Shown here: piece after piece, positions 1-10,010 of the stretch | Layout: every line of letters begins with the position of its first letter | Position numbering within the stretch: the first letter of the stretch is position 1 | Source of the DNA: Thermocaproicibacter melissae | GTDB lineage: Bacteria; Bacillota; Clostridia; Oscillospirales; Acutalibacteraceae | Length of the DNA stretch: 64,000 nucleotides | Direction of reading: 5' to 3' | NCBI RefSeq assembly: GCF_024498295.1 | Contig: NZ_CP101827.1 | Span: 810,001 to 874,000 of the forward strand | The notes under the pieces: model-generated | Databases searched by the model: none | What the model was told of the DNA's origin: nothing | The model's input: only the letters and a program-made list of their open reading frames with translations | Position numbers and translations under genes: made by a program

Positions 1-155
1 GGTATCGCACGCGACATAATGACGCTTATCGCATACGGCATGTAATTTGTTTCCAGCGTTTCGGTAATCTGCTGTTTGACAATGCTGCCGGCACCTTCTA
101 TGACACCGTGTACTTGCGGCTGTTGCACTTCACCGCCGGTATGTTTTTTCTTCAT
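1..155 (-). CDS. Type IIA topoisomerase subunit A (GyrA/ParC-like), N-terminal part only
   Basis: This is the start of a minus-strand gene that runs off the left edge of the window. The 51 visible residues end in NYMPYAISVIMSRAIP, the conserved N-terminal segment of GyrA/ParC, the DNA cleavage-religation subunit of type IIA topoisomerases. The ATG at 155 begins MKKKHTGGEV. The upstream Shine-Dalgarno sequence is poor. The gene lies 26 bases after the subunit B gene on the same strand, so the two form an operon. The catalytic tyrosine and the C-terminal domain are outside the window. The short N-terminal extension and the neighbouring B subunit suggest the second, non-gyrase topoisomerase of Clostridia, but gyrase cannot be excluded. 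Confidence 0.85.
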   Translation of the reverse strand, partial: MKKKHTGGEVQQPQVHGVIEGAGSIVKQQITETLETNYMPYAISVIMSRAI

Positions 156-181
156 TATACTCAATCCCTACCATGTTTATC

Positions 182-2167
182 TTAGCTAAGGTCTGCAAGA
201 TCCATATAAAGATGACCGTACTCTGCAATATAGTCTTTTCGGCCGTCTAGATTATCGCCGAGGAGCAAGTCAAAAACCTTTGCTGTTTTTTCTGCATCCT
301 CAGGCATCACCTGAATCAGGCGGCGTGTTGCCGGATTCATTGTCGTAAAGTTCATCATATCCGGTTCGTTTTCACCGAGGCCTTTCGACCGCTGAACCGT
401 AAATTTCTTACCCTCAAGCTGTTTTAGGAAGTTTTCTTTTTCTTTCTCCGTGTAAGCAAAATACGTTTCATCCTTTGTACGGATTTCAAAAAGCGGCGAT
501 TCCGCAATGAAAACCTTGCCATTCTCGATGAGCGCCGGGGTCAGACGGTACAGCATCGTGAGCAGAAGCGTCCTGATTTGATAACCATCAACGTCTGCAT
601 CTGTGCAAAGTATGATTTTGCTCCAGCGCAGAGAATTCAAATCAAAAGAAGACAGGTCTTTGTTTGCCTTCGATTTTACCTGAACGCCGCAGCCAAGCAC
701 CTTGATTAAATCCGTGATAACATCGCTTTTGAAAATTTTATCGTAATCAGCTTTCATGCAGTTGAGGATTTTGCCGCGGATTGGCATAATCGCCTGAAAA
801 TCCGGATTCCTTGCCTGCTTGCAGGCACCGAGTGCGGAATCCCCTTCCACGATAAAAATTTCTCTTTTCGAGACATCGCGGCTCCGGCAGTCGACGAATT
901 TTGCGACCCTGCTTGAAAGATCCATGTTTCCGGAAAGCTTTTTCCGAATGTTCAAGCGCGTCTTTTCGGCGTCTTCGCGGCTGCGCTTGTTGATAAGCAC
1001 CTGATTCGCAATTTTTTCCGCGTCTAGAGGATTCTCAAGGAAATAAACTTCAAGCTGATGGCGAAGGACTTCCGTCATGGCTTCCTGAATTCCTTTGTTT
1101 GTGATTGCCTTTTTCGTCTGGTTTTCATAGGAAGTGCGGTTTGAAAAAGACGAGATAATAAGAATCAGGCAGTCCTGAACATCATTGAATGTTATCTTGC
1201 TTTCGTTTTTGTTGTACTTATTTGTCTGCTTCAGGTACGAATCAATCTGGTAAACAAATGCGTTTCTTGCGGCCTTTTCCGGAGCACCACCATGTTCCAG
1301 CCAACTGGAGTTATGATAATACTCAATCAGAGGGTTTTTATTGGAGAAGGCGACCGCTATGTTTATCTTTACATTATATTCTGGCATGTCCTCACGGTCA
1401 CGGACACGGCGTTCCGTTTGCCAGAACTGAACCGGAGTAAGCGCATCTTCGCCGGCAATCTCTTTTGCGTAGTCAACAATTCCGTTATGATAAATAAATT
1501 CGGTAGTTTCAAATTTTCCGCCCGACTGATTGCGGAACAAAAAACGAATGCCGTCGTTGACAATTGCCTGCCGTTTCAGTATGTCGCAGAAATATTCAGG
1601 CGGAATTTGAATATCCGTAAATACCTCGATATCCGGTTTCCACTTGATTTTCGTTCCGGTATCCTTACCCGAATACGGTTCTTTGTGAAGTCCGCCGATG
1701 TTCTCGCCGTGCTCAAAATGGAGCGTGTAACGCATGCCGTCACGGCGGATATCAACATCCATGTATTCCGAAGAATACTGGGTAGCACAAAGCCCAAGAC
1801 CGTTTAATCCGAGAGAATACTCATAACTTTCATCAACATCATTGTTATATTTACCGCCTGCATAAAGTTCACAGAAAACAAGTTCCCAGTTCCAACGCTG
1901 TTCCGCGTTGTTGAATTCAACCGGTATTCCTCGGCCGTGGTCTTCCACCTCAACGGAATTGTCTTCATAACGAGTTACAATGATTTGATCTCCGAATCCC
2001 TCTCGAGCTTCGTCGATGGAATTCGATATAATTTCGAGGACTGAGTGTTCACACCCCTCAAGCCCGTCTGACCCAAATATAACAGCCGGCCGGCGGCGAA
2101 CCCGGTCTGCTCCTTTCAGTGCGGAAATGCTTTCGTTTCCATATGTTTTTTTCTTACTAGCAGTCAT
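182..2167 (-). CDS. Type IIA topoisomerase subunit B (ParE/GyrB-like)
   Basis: This 661-residue protein is the ATPase/TOPRIM subunit that drives strand passage by a type IIA topoisomerase. GHKL ATP-site boxes are visible: EIISNSIDEA (45-54) carries the Mg-binding Asn, DHGRGIP (76-82) follows, and LNGLGLCAT (121-129) sits where gyrase usually has a GLHGVGASVVN-like box. The TOPRIM domain has EGDSALG near 441, RGKILN near 465 and CTDADVDG near 520. The C-terminal QRSKGLGE is typical of GyrB/ParE. The ATG follows a strong GGAGGAGAAGA site. The A subunit follows 26 bases downstream. Divergence from standard GyrB in the third ATP box suggests the alternative clostridial paralogue rather than gyrase. 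Confidence 0.88.
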   Translation of the reverse strand: MTASKKKTYGNESISALKGADRVRRRPAVIFGSDGLEGCEHSVLEIISNSIDEAREGFGDQIIVTRYEDNSVEVEDHGRGIPVEFNNAEQRWNWELVFCELYAGGKYNNDVDESYEYSLGLNGLGLCATQYSSEYMDVDIRRDGMRYTLHFEHGENIGGLHKEPYSGKDTGTKIKWKPDIEVFTDIQIPPEYFCDILKRQAIVNDGIRFLFRNQSGGKFETTEFIYHNGIVDYAKEIAGEDALTPVQFWQTERRVRDREDMPEYNVKINIAVAFSNKNPLIEYYHNSSWLEHGGAPEKAARNAFVYQIDSYLKQTNKYNKNESKITFNDVQDCLILIISSFSNRTSYENQTKKAITNKGIQEAMTEVLRHQLEVYFLENPLDAEKIANQVLINKRSREDAEKTRLNIRKKLSGNMDLSSRVAKFVDCRSRDVSKREIFIVEGDSALGACKQARNPDFQAIMPIRGKILNCMKADYDKIFKSDVITDLIKVLGCGVQVKSKANKDLSSFDLNSLRWSKIILCTDADVDGYQIRTLLLTMLYRLTPALIENGKVFIAESPLFEIRTKDETYFAYTEKEKENFLKQLEGKKFTVQRSKGLGENEPDMMNFTTMNPATRRLIQVMPEDAEKTAKVFDLLLGDNLDGRKDYIAEYGHLYMDLADLS

Positions 2168-2248
2168 TCTTCTCCTCCGCCGCTTCCATCAGCCAACCCA
2201 TTTGACTGATTTGATTTTAGGGAAAAATATGTTTGCTTAAACGCAACA

Positions 2249-2278
2249 AAAAGGGAATGTCATAACATTCCCCTTTTA
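2249..2278 (-). terminator. Rho-independent terminator after ftsH
   Basis: GGGAATGT (2253-2260) pairs with ACATTCCC (2265-2272) around a CATA loop. Read on the minus strand the stem is followed by TTTTT. It lies between the ftsH stop codon and the topoisomerase operon, so it closes the rnj-to-ftsH gene run. Confidence 0.75.
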
Positions 2279-2312
2279 TCATTGAATGTAATCAAGCGGT
2301 AGAAGCTTCATT

Positions 2313-4205
2313 TCAGTTTTGTGGAAGAGGCTCCATATTCCCGCTTTCTTTTTTTGGTTCACTGCTTTCCTGCATGATTCTTTCAAATTCTTCGCCGCTA
2401 ATCTTCTCTTTTTCAAAGAGTTCTTTTGCAACGCGGTGCAGCTGATCCATATGATCTCTAAGAATTGTTTCCGCGCGCTGATATGCTTCCGTAATCATGC
2501 GCTTAATTTCACGGTCAATCGCACTTGACGTTGCTTCGGAATAATCGCGAATATGGCCCATGTCGCGGCCAAGGAACGGCTCGCTTTCATCGCGTCCATA
2601 CGTAATGGGTCCAAGTTCCTGCGACATTCCGTACTTAGCTATCATGCTGTGAGCAAGTTTGGTTGCACGTTCAATATCGTTGGACGCACCCGTTGAAATA
2701 TCGTCTAATGTCAGCGATTCGGAGACACGTCCGCCAAGCAGAACAACGAGGTCTTCTTCCATTTCCTTACGCGTATGGTAAGAACGGTCTTCCGTAGGAA
2801 TCTGCATGGTATAGCCGCCGGCCATTCCGCGCGGGATAATGGAAATTTCATGCACAGGGTCCTGCGTGGGGCAATAATAGGTAGCCACCGCATGACCCGC
2901 TTCGTGGTAAGCGGTAAGCTTCTTTTCTTTTTCCGTCATCACATGGCTTTTCTTCTCGGTGCCCATAACGACTTTAATGGTAGCTTCCTCAATTTCTGCC
3001 ATCGTAATTGCTTTAAGGCCTTTTCTTGCTGCCAGCAAAGCGGATTCATTCAGAAGGTTTTCAAGGTCCGCTCCGGTAAATCCGGCTGTTGACTTTGCAA
3101 TAGTGGCAAGATCTACATCGGGAGCAATCGGCTTATTACGGGCATGAACCTTAAGAATTGCTTCACGGCCTTTAATATCCGGATAGCCGACCGTCACCTG
3201 ACGGTCAAAACGTCCAGGACGCATCAAAGCAGGGTCAAGAATATCCGGACGGTTTGTAGCGGCAATCATAATGACGCCTTCGTTCGCGCCGAAACCATCC
3301 ATTTCAACAAGCAGCTGGTTCAGAGTTTGTTCACGCTCGTCGTGACCGCCGCCGAGACCGGCACCGCGCTGACGGCCAACAGCGTCGATTTCGTCGATGA
3401 AAACGATGCAAGGGGAGTTCTTCTTTGCCTGTTCAAAAAGGTCACGTACACGGGAAGCACCGACACCGACGAACATCTCCACAAAGTCGGAGCCCGAAAT
3501 GGAGAAAAATGGTACTCCCGCTTCCCCTGCTACGGCACGTGCCAACAATGTTTTACCGGTACCCGGAGGGCCGACAAGCAAAACGCCCTTCGGAATGCGT
3601 GCGCCGAGTTCATTATATTTGCGGGGATTTTTCAGAAACTCAACAATTTCCTGCAGTTCTTCTTTTTCTTCGTCCGCACCTGCAACATCGGCAAATGTTG
3701 TTTTTCTCTTCTCATCCACATTTTGCTTGAATTTTGCTTTACCAAAATTCATCTGTTTGCCGGCATCGCCCAAGGCGTTGTTCATGTGCTTCATCATGAA
3801 CCACCAGGTGATGACGAATAGAGCAAGCGAACCCAAAATCGGAAGAAGACTGGAAAGCCAAGACGTTTCCGCCGGACGATTCCAGTTATACGTCATGCGG
3901 TTGTTCGGGTGAGCCTTGTTGTATGCTTCCACATATGGGGTAATATCTTTCACCAATTGCGGCACATTCGGCGCCACATAATTGATTTGAGTATTATCAT
4001 TCAAGGTGATGGTCATATCACCGCTGCCCCAGTCAAGAGTATACCCAGTGACTTTTTGATCCTCGAAATAATAGAGAATTTCCGAATATTTATGGGTTGC
4101 CTCTGTCGGTTTGGAGAGTACCATAACAAGCAGAATCATTAACAACACGGGAATACCGATGAACAATCCAATATTTTTCAGTGTTTTTTTGTTGTCCAAA
4201 AACAA
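2313..4205 (-). CDS. ftsH: ATP-dependent zinc metalloprotease FtsH
   Basis: This is a 630-residue membrane-anchored AAA+ protease that degrades misassembled membrane proteins and regulatory substrates. There are two N-terminal membrane segments (about 10-30 and 115-137) around an extracytoplasmic domain. The AAA domain follows, with Walker A GPPGTGKT and Walker [13 protein letters not shown]. The zinc-protease motif is HEAGH and the C-terminal tail is short. Length and order are those of canonical FtsH. It ends the minus-strand run and lies 35 bases after hpt; tilS-hpt-ftsH is a conserved Firmicutes arrangement. A terminator follows it. Confidence 0.97.
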   Translation of the reverse strand: MFLDNKKTLKNIGLFIGIPVLLMILLVMVLSKPTEATHKYSEILYYFEDQKVTGYTLDWGSGDMTITLNDNTQINYVAPNVPQLVKDITPYVEAYNKAHPNNRMTYNWNRPAETSWLSSLLPILGSLALFVITWWFMMKHMNNALGDAGKQMNFGKAKFKQNVDEKRKTTFADVAGADEEKEELQEIVEFLKNPRKYNELGARIPKGVLLVGPPGTGKTLLARAVAGEAGVPFFSISGSDFVEMFVGVGASRVRDLFEQAKKNSPCIVFIDEIDAVGRQRGAGLGGGHDEREQTLNQLLVEMDGFGANEGVIMIAATNRPDILDPALMRPGRFDRQVTVGYPDIKGREAILKVHARNKPIAPDVDLATIAKSTAGFTGADLENLLNESALLAARKGLKAITMAEIEEATIKVVMGTEKKSHVMTEKEKKLTAYHEAGHAVATYYCPTQDPVHEISIIPRGMAGGYTMQIPTEDRSYHTRKEMEEDLVVLLGGRVSESLTLDDISTGASNDIERATKLAHSMIAKYGMSQELGPITYGRDESEPFLGRDMGHIRDYSEATSSAIDREIKRMITEAYQRAETILRDHMDQLHRVAKELFEKEKISGEEFERIMQESSEPKKESGNMEPLPQN

Positions 4206-4240
4206 TTCACTCCTTCTTGCCCGCCGGATAACACGAAAAA

Positions 4241-4789
4241 TCAGTCTCCGTATACCTCCGGTTTCAGGATTCCGACATATGGCAGATTCCTATATTTTTC
4301 AGCATAATCAAGTCCGTATCCAACGATAAATTCATCCGGAACAATTGCGCCGACATAGTCTGCCTTTACATTTGCCGTACGACGGTCCGGCTTGTCAAAC
4401 AATGTGCACAGGCGAATGCTTTTCGGTTCACGCGCCTGTAGAATTTCAAGAATATAGCTGAGGGTAAGGCCGCTGTCGAGAATATCTTCTACAACAAGGA
4501 CATCCCAGCCCTTAAGGTCAATGTCAAGGTCCTTAATAATTTTCACGACGCCTGACGTTTTCACGCCTGAACCATAACTAGAGACTGCCATAAAATCAAT
4601 GCTGCAAGGAATAGTAATAGCTCGCATCAGGTCTGTCATAAACACAACAGAGCCTTTCAAAATACTGACCATAAGGAGGTTCTTATCTTTATAGTCCTCG
4701 CTGATGTGCTTTCCCATATTCTTAACAATTTCTGCCAGCTTCTCCTGGCTAAAAAGAACCTCTTTAATATCGTCCTGCATATTATGCAC
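4241..4789 (-). CDS. hpt: Hypoxanthine phosphoribosyltransferase
   Basis: This protein of about 180 residues is a purine-salvage enzyme that joins hypoxanthine or guanine to PRPP to give IMP or GMP. The PRPP-binding signature [14 protein letters not shown] is clear, with [13 protein letters not shown] before it and the C-terminal [10 protein letters not shown] typical of Hpt. The longest start is a GTG at 4789, 12 bases after GGAG within the end of tilS. An ATG three codons later (4780) is an alternative. It lies 3 bases after tilS, so translation is probably coupled, and ftsH follows. Confidence 0.95.
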   Translation of the reverse strand: MHNMQDDIKEVLFSQEKLAEIVKNMGKHISEDYKDKNLLMVSILKGSVVFMTDLMRAITIPCSIDFMAVSSYGSGVKTSGVVKIIKDLDIDLKGWDVLVVEDILDSGLTLSYILEILQAREPKSIRLCTLFDKPDRRTANVKADYVGAIVPDEFIVGYGLDYAEKYRNLPYVGILKPEVYGD

Positions 4790-4792
4790 GGT

Positions 4793-6169
4793 TTAGCTGC
4801 ACTCCTTAATGATAATTTCTGCGGCTGTTTTTGACTTCTCAGAGACACATGCTTCCTGCGAAACACCGAAACCTTCTACCCAAACAATTTTACCGCCACA
4901 TTCAAGCAAAGCTAGGCGGCTACGTTCCGAAACGGGAATTTTCGCCTCATTGAAAAGTTTTTTCAGCGTCTTTGTTACACCACGGCCTGCGGGACGATAT
5001 GCATCGCCCGGCCGTTTATTCCTGACAATTCCGCCAGTATTGATTATTGTATCATAGTTAATGAAATTATTAAATAATAAATTATGAATTTTACTCGCGT
5101 TTCTCAATTTAGATATGTCAACTGGGCAAACCATTAGGATCCTTCCATCCGGAAGTTTTGTTCCCTCCGGTACAAAAGGTACACTCCAATTGGAAATCTC
5201 TTGCTCTCTCTTTCCAATATAAAGAGTGTTTCCAATTGTTTCACAACGTATCCCGCCGGCAATCTCCACCGCCCCGCCGTTGTAAATTATTCTTTCAACG
5301 GCAGCAATATGATCATACCCGATTCTGCTGCTTCCTGCCTTTTCCGCGGCAGCCGAAATAACCCTCGTGAGAAGCGCGCGAGGCATCTGCCGAAGAACAT
5401 CAAGCTGATATCCCCCGCCAGCTGCAGCGGCATTTAATAGGGATTTTTTCACCTGCTCCTCAAAAAAGGCTTCATCACAGCGCAAAATTTCTGTCATGCG
5501 CCCGATTGCCAATTCAAACGCTGGGTTAATTTCTCTCAGTGCCGGAACTACATGATGACGGAGATTGTTTCTCACATATTCATCGGAAAGATTTGTGCTG
5601 TCTGTAACAAAATTCAATCCATAATGAGCGCAATACTGCTCCACTTGTTGCCTCGTAATACCGAGCAAGGGACGCACAATATTGTCGCGGACCGGAGGAA
5701 TTCCGCAAAGGCCTTTTGTTCCTGCGCCCTTTGTAAGATTTAGAAGAACTGTTTCTGCATTGTCTGTCAACGTATGGGCAGTCGCGATTCTCCCGTTCTG
5801 GCTGCAGAGGCTGCGAAAAAAAGAATAGCGGACCTCGCGCCCGCATTCTTCAATTCCTTGTGATTTTTGTTTTGCCTCGGCAGCTACATCGGTATGGAAA
5901 ACCCTGCATGCTATTCCAAGGCTTTGGCAGAATTCTACCGAGAAACGCTCATCTCTGTCTGCTTCTGCTCCGCGAAGGCCATGATTCACATGTGCAGCAG
6001 TTACCTGAATTCCAAGTTCTGCGGAATGGCTACAGAGGTAATGCAGCATCGCAACGGAGTCCGCTCCACCGGAAAGGCCCGCAATAACATGGCAACCGTG
6101 CGGAAACATGTTCCAACGGCTGATTGTTTCAGATATTTTCTGCTCGATCGCGGCAACATCATCCTTCAC
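4793..6169 (-). CDS. tilS: tRNA(Ile)-lysidine synthetase
   Basis: This 458-residue enzyme modifies C34 of tRNA-Ile(CAU) to lysidine, allowing AUA decoding. The N-type ATP-pyrophosphatase P-loop is LSGGADSVAM (about 29-38), followed by AAHVNHGLRGAEADRDE and TAHTLTDNAETVLLNL, both TilS hallmarks. The C-terminal region KRPGDAYRPAGRGVTKTLKKL matches the TilS C-terminal domain that recognises the tRNA acceptor stem. Its start overlaps the end of dnaB by 11 bases, which implies translational coupling. Confidence 0.95.
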   Translation of the reverse strand: MKDDVAAIEQKISETISRWNMFPHGCHVIAGLSGGADSVAMLHYLCSHSAELGIQVTAAHVNHGLRGAEADRDERFSVEFCQSLGIACRVFHTDVAAEAKQKSQGIEECGREVRYSFFRSLCSQNGRIATAHTLTDNAETVLLNLTKGAGTKGLCGIPPVRDNIVRPLLGITRQQVEQYCAHYGLNFVTDSTNLSDEYVRNNLRHHVVPALREINPAFELAIGRMTEILRCDEAFFEEQVKKSLLNAAAAGGGYQLDVLRQMPRALLTRVISAAAEKAGSSRIGYDHIAAVERIIYNGGAVEIAGGIRCETIGNTLYIGKREQEISNWSVPFVPEGTKLPDGRILMVCPVDISKLRNASKIHNLLFNNFINYDTIINTGGIVRNKRPGDAYRPAGRGVTKTLKKLFNEAKIPVSERSRLALLECGGKIVWVEGFGVSQEACVSEKSKTAAEIIIKECS

Positions 6170-7526
6170 GGCGGATTACCTCCTGTGCAGTAAAACGCAT
6201 ATATTCACCCTGCCAATGAAGCGGAATCGTCTTGGTCTCACCGTGACGGTTTTTGGCTACGATAACCTCACTTTGGTTGCGGTCCTCATTTTCAGAAGGT
6301 ATCTCAGAATCCTGATAATAATCTGAACGGTACAAGAAAAGCACAATATCCGCATCCTGTTCAATTGAACCGGAATCTCTAAGGTCTGAAAGGACGGGTC
6401 TGTGATTGGTGCGCTTTTCACTATCACGAGCAAGCTGAGAAAGCGTCATTACCGGAACGTTCAGTTCTTTGGCCATAATCTTCAAGTTACGGGTAATCTG
6501 GGAAATTTCCTGAACACGGTTTTCGATTCTTGTTGGCGAATTCATCAACTGCAAATAGTCGATGATAACGAGGTCAACATCCTTCAGTCTGCGAAGTTTT
6601 GCCTTGATTTCGGGTACTGTGACGGAAGGATTATCGTCAAAATACATTTGAGTCTTGGAAAGAATATCGCCTGCTTCAATCAGACGAATCCATTCATCTT
6701 CGCTGAGCTTACCGGTGCGAAGTTTCGTTCCCTCCACCATTGCTTCCGTGGAAAGAAGGCGGGAAATGAGCTGTTCTTTGCTCATTTCAAGAGAAAAGAA
6801 TGCAACCCGCTTCTGCGCTTTGACTGCGGCATAGCGCGCAATATTAAGGGCAAAGCTTGTTTTACCCATGCCAGGACGGGCACCGAGCAGAATGAAGTCC
6901 GAACGGTTTAAGCCAGTTATAGTGTCATCCAGTTCCTTGATGCCGGTAGGCACACCCCGATACTTGTCTGCATCCGGAGAATTGAGATGATCCAGACGAT
7001 CAAACTCCGAAAGGATAATCTCATCAATTTTTTGCAGTCCCTGCATGTTTTTCCCACGGCGGATATCAAAAATTCGCTGTTCGGCAGAATCCAGCAAACT
7101 TGTCGCGTCTGCCTCTCCTGCCGACGCCTCTTCAATGATATCGCGTGCCGTGGTGATTAGGGTACGCACATCGTACTTATCGCGAACGATTTTTGCGTAT
7201 GACTCAACATTGGATATGGATGGCACCAACTGTGCTAACTGCAGTAAGTATGTTTTACCGTCGGCTTCGTCAAAGTCGCCTGACTGTTTCAAAGATTCCA
7301 GAACCGTAACGAAATCAATCGGCCGGCCTTCTGTGAACATCTGAAGCATGACGCTGTAAATACGCTGATTGCTGGTTAGGTAGAAGTATTCTGGCTTTGG
7401 AAGTATTTCCACAACGCGTTCCATACAAGAAGCATCCAGCAAAACAGCGCCAAGAACCGACTGTTCCGCTTCCGGACTGAACGGGAGATTTAAGCCGCTG
7501 TAACCGGAAGTCACCGAATCACTCAT
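6159..7526 (-). CDS. dnaB: Replicative DNA helicase DnaB
   Basis: This 455-residue hexameric helicase opens the replication fork and contacts primase. The N-terminal DnaB domain includes LPFSPEAEQSVLGAVLLD and the C-terminal RecA-like domain has Walker A GARPGMGKTSFAL. LVIIDYLQLM is the Walker B region, and LSDLRDSGSIEQDADIVLFLYR is the DnaB arginine-finger region. The ATG at 7526 follows GGAGGG. It lies 20 bases after rplI; the rplI-dnaB pairing behind a GdpP gene is conserved in Firmicutes. No intein is present. Confidence 0.97.
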   Translation of the reverse strand: MSDSVTSGYSGLNLPFSPEAEQSVLGAVLLDASCMERVVEILPKPEYFYLTSNQRIYSVMLQMFTEGRPIDFVTVLESLKQSGDFDEADGKTYLLQLAQLVPSISNVESYAKIVRDKYDVRTLITTARDIIEEASAGEADATSLLDSAEQRIFDIRRGKNMQGLQKIDEIILSEFDRLDHLNSPDADKYRGVPTGIKELDDTITGLNRSDFILLGARPGMGKTSFALNIARYAAVKAQKRVAFFSLEMSKEQLISRLLSTEAMVEGTKLRTGKLSEDEWIRLIEAGDILSKTQMYFDDNPSVTVPEIKAKLRRLKDVDLVIIDYLQLMNSPTRIENRVQEISQITRNLKIMAKELNVPVMTLSQLARDSEKRTNHRPVLSDLRDSGSIEQDADIVLFLYRSDYYQDSEIPSENEDRNQSEVIVAKNRHGETKTIPLHWQGEYMRFTAQEVIRREG

Positions 7527-7545
7527 TCTGAAACCCTCCGGAAAT

Positions 7546-7992
7546 TTATTTTTCGCCTACCGCAACGTATATCTTTGCAGAAACACCCTTGTAGAGTTTC
7601 AGCTCACATTCATAAGTGCCATAAGCCTTAATGTCGCCGTTTAGGACTATCTTCTTTTTGTCAACATCAATGTGGAACGAACGCTTCAATTCTTCGGAAA
7701 TCTCCTTGGAAGTAATGGAACCAAAGAGTTTTCCTCCCTGACCCGATTTTGCTGTGAGTTTTAGCGTTTTGCCGTTTATCGCTTCCGCTATCTTACGAGC
7801 AGCTTCCGTATCTTGACGGATATGAAATTCCTTCGCTTCCTGTGCGCTCTTAATTTCATTCAGTACTTGTGCATTTGCTTCTTTTGCAAGATTGCGAGGC
7901 AGAAGAAAATTTCTGGCGTAACCGTCACTTACGTTCACCAGTTCGCCCTTTTTCCCTGTTCCCTTCACATCTGCCAGCAATACTACTTTCAT
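7546..7992 (-). CDS. rplI: 50S ribosomal protein L9
   Basis: This 148-residue ribosomal protein binds 23S rRNA at the base of the L1 stalk. The N-terminal domain [32 protein letters not shown] is the L9 signature (quoted here only as a range, residues 1-32: key elements are DVKGTGKKG and GYARNFL). A long central helix and a C-terminal domain with [11 protein letters not shown] follow. Length is normal. It sits 11 bases after gdpP and 19 before dnaB. The AGGAGG site is immediately upstream. Confidence 0.97.
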   Translation of the reverse strand: MKVVLLADVKGTGKKGELVNVSDGYARNFLLPRNLAKEANAQVLNEIKSAQEAKEFHIRQDTEAARKIAEAINGKTLKLTAKSGQGGKLFGSITSKEISEELKRSFHIDVDKKKIVLNGDIKAYGTYECELKLYKGVSAKIYVAVGEK

Positions 7993-8003
7993 TGATAAAC
8001 CTC

Positions 8004-9980
8004 CTAATTACGTGTTGCCGCAGTTCCGCTCGGCTCCGTCACTTTTTTAATGGCGGACAAGAGCATTTCTGCAGCCTCTTTAACCGTAACGTTCTCAAGC
8101 TGTGTTCCGGCCATGGTAAGATGACCTCCGCCGCCCATTGCTTCCATAATCAGCTGAACATTCACTTCCCCAAGGGAACGTGCGGAAATATTAATCACAT
8201 TGTCCGTTGGGAAAATAACAAAAGATGCATTCACGCCCTGGATGGAGAGCAATTCATCCGCAGCCTGGGCTGCGGAAATTCGAATGTCCGGAAATTCATT
8301 TTCCGTAGCGGCAATTGCTAAATCGCCATAGACCTGCGCGTTGGAAACGATACGGTACTTTTCCTTATATGCTTCAATAGAATCCGAAAACAATCTCTTA
8401 ACCTGCACGGTGTCCGCGTTATTGCGGCGCAGATATGCGGCAGCTTCAAAGGTTCGGACACCGGTCTTTAGAACAAAATTCTTGGTGTCAAGCGTAATTC
8501 CGGCAAGAAGTGCCTGAGATTCAGCCTCGGTAATGAATTTGTCGCCGATGTACTGAATCAGTTCCGTTACCATTTCAGAAGCCGAGCTTGCATAAGGCTC
8601 ATGGTAAAACACAAGGGCATTTTCAATCTTTCTCACCATCAAGCGGTGGTGATCAATCACAATCACACGAGAAATTTGATTTAAAAGTGATACTGACTCA
8701 ACAAAATCCGGCGAATGAGTATCCGTGACAATCAGCGTCGTTTTCGGTGTTACTTTTGCCTCGGCTTCCTGTTCCGTTATGAAGATTTTCTCCTGCGGAT
8801 ATTTTGCCTGAACCATTGAAATCAACGGCATGGCAAGGCACCGCGATCTGTCTACAACAATATAAGCCGGTCGCTTCAGCATTTTAGAAGCGACATTCCA
8901 CATTCCGACCGATGCGCCCATACAGTCTAAATCGGCATATTTATGTCCCATAATGAGGACAGTGTCGCTTTGCTTGATATCGTCTGAGATCGTTGCTGCA
9001 AAAACACGGGTGCGAACCTTGTCATGCTTTTCGACGCCCTTTGACAGTCCGCCAAAAAACTCATATGTATCGTCACCTTGTTTTACAACGACCTGATCTC
9101 CGCCGCGACCGAGGGCCATGTCCAAAGCACTACGTGCCCAAGCATCCGCATCCTTTAACGTGAGTGCATTGCGCGAAATGCCGATGGATATTGTAGCAGT
9201 CAGGTGCTCACCAGCGTGTATCGAACGAATCGTATCAAGAATGGGAAAACGCCGTTCCATCTCTTGGCGAACATGCCGTTCATCCGTAAAAATAATGTAA
9301 CGGCCGCTGCTCATCTTTTTAAGGAACCCGCCCATGTGCTGCGACCACTGAATCAATGCTTCTTCAACCTGTGAAGCGATTCTGGTGTCTTCACTGTTGC
9401 TGCAGCATCGAGCGATTTCTTCACGGTTATCAAAAGTTACCAGAGCAATTGCCGGATGTGTTTCCCGGTAAGCTGCCTCAAGATTTTTATAGTAGGTATT
9501 GTCGATAAAATAAAGCACACTGCTTTCGGCAGTTTCTATGCCATAAACCGTGAAACGGCGTTTATTGACCGCAACGTCGACTCCGTTTTGTTCGATTATC
9601 TTCTGGATAGTCTGCGGATAAATGAATTTGCTAATGTTTTCGCCGCGGCATTCATTTTTTCCGCAGACCGTATTCCAGAATGAATTGTTAAACCAAACAA
9701 TATCGCCGGCTTTACCTACCACAACAATGGGTATTGCAAAATCCTGCATAACTCGGTATTCATCACCGTAAAAGATAGTCTGAGTGCTTTTCAGCGCTTC
9801 GCCAACATAAGAACGGAAACGTCTTGTTGCCACCAAAATGAAGACAACAGAGGCTGCAGCAGCGATGAACTCAACATAAAATATTGTTCTGTTCCAGAAC
9901 CAGCTTGCGCCGGCCATGATGAACATAACGCCCGAAATTACATAGAGCAGAGGCGAAGAGGCCCAGACTTTCTTTTTCAC
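8004..9980 (-). CDS. gdpP: Cyclic-di-AMP phosphodiesterase GdpP (DHH family)
   Basis: This 658-residue membrane enzyme hydrolyses c-di-AMP, which controls potassium and turgor balance and wall stress. Two N-terminal membrane helices (about 10-30 and 33-52) precede a PAS-like region and a degenerate GGDEF domain ([10 protein letters not shown] instead of GGDEF). A DHH phosphoesterase domain follows: [22 protein letters not shown] and VIDHHRL. The last part is DHHA1 with [10 protein letters not shown]. This architecture and the following rplI-dnaB are diagnostic of GdpP. Known GdpP homologues use the PAS-like region for heme or ligand sensing. Confidence 0.95.
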   Translation of the reverse strand: MKKKVWASSPLLYVISGVMFIMAGASWFWNRTIFYVEFIAAAASVVFILVATRRFRSYVGEALKSTQTIFYGDEYRVMQDFAIPIVVVGKAGDIVWFNNSFWNTVCGKNECRGENISKFIYPQTIQKIIEQNGVDVAVNKRRFTVYGIETAESSVLYFIDNTYYKNLEAAYRETHPAIALVTFDNREEIARCCSNSEDTRIASQVEEALIQWSQHMGGFLKKMSSGRYIIFTDERHVRQEMERRFPILDTIRSIHAGEHLTATISIGISRNALTLKDADAWARSALDMALGRGGDQVVVKQGDDTYEFFGGLSKGVEKHDKVRTRVFAATISDDIKQSDTVLIMGHKYADLDCMGASVGMWNVASKMLKRPAYIVVDRSRCLAMPLISMVQAKYPQEKIFITEQEAEAKVTPKTTLIVTDTHSPDFVESVSLLNQISRVIVIDHHRLMVRKIENALVFYHEPYASSASEMVTELIQYIGDKFITEAESQALLAGITLDTKNFVLKTGVRTFEAAAYLRRNNADTVQVKRLFSDSIEAYKEKYRIVSNAQVYGDLAIAATENEFPDIRISAAQAADELLSIQGVNASFVIFPTDNVINISARSLGEVNVQLIMEAMGGGGHLTMAGTQLENVTVKEAAEMLLSAIKKVTEPSGTAATRN

Positions 9981-10010
9981 ACCGACATACTCCCCTCATG
10001 CGAAGCACGT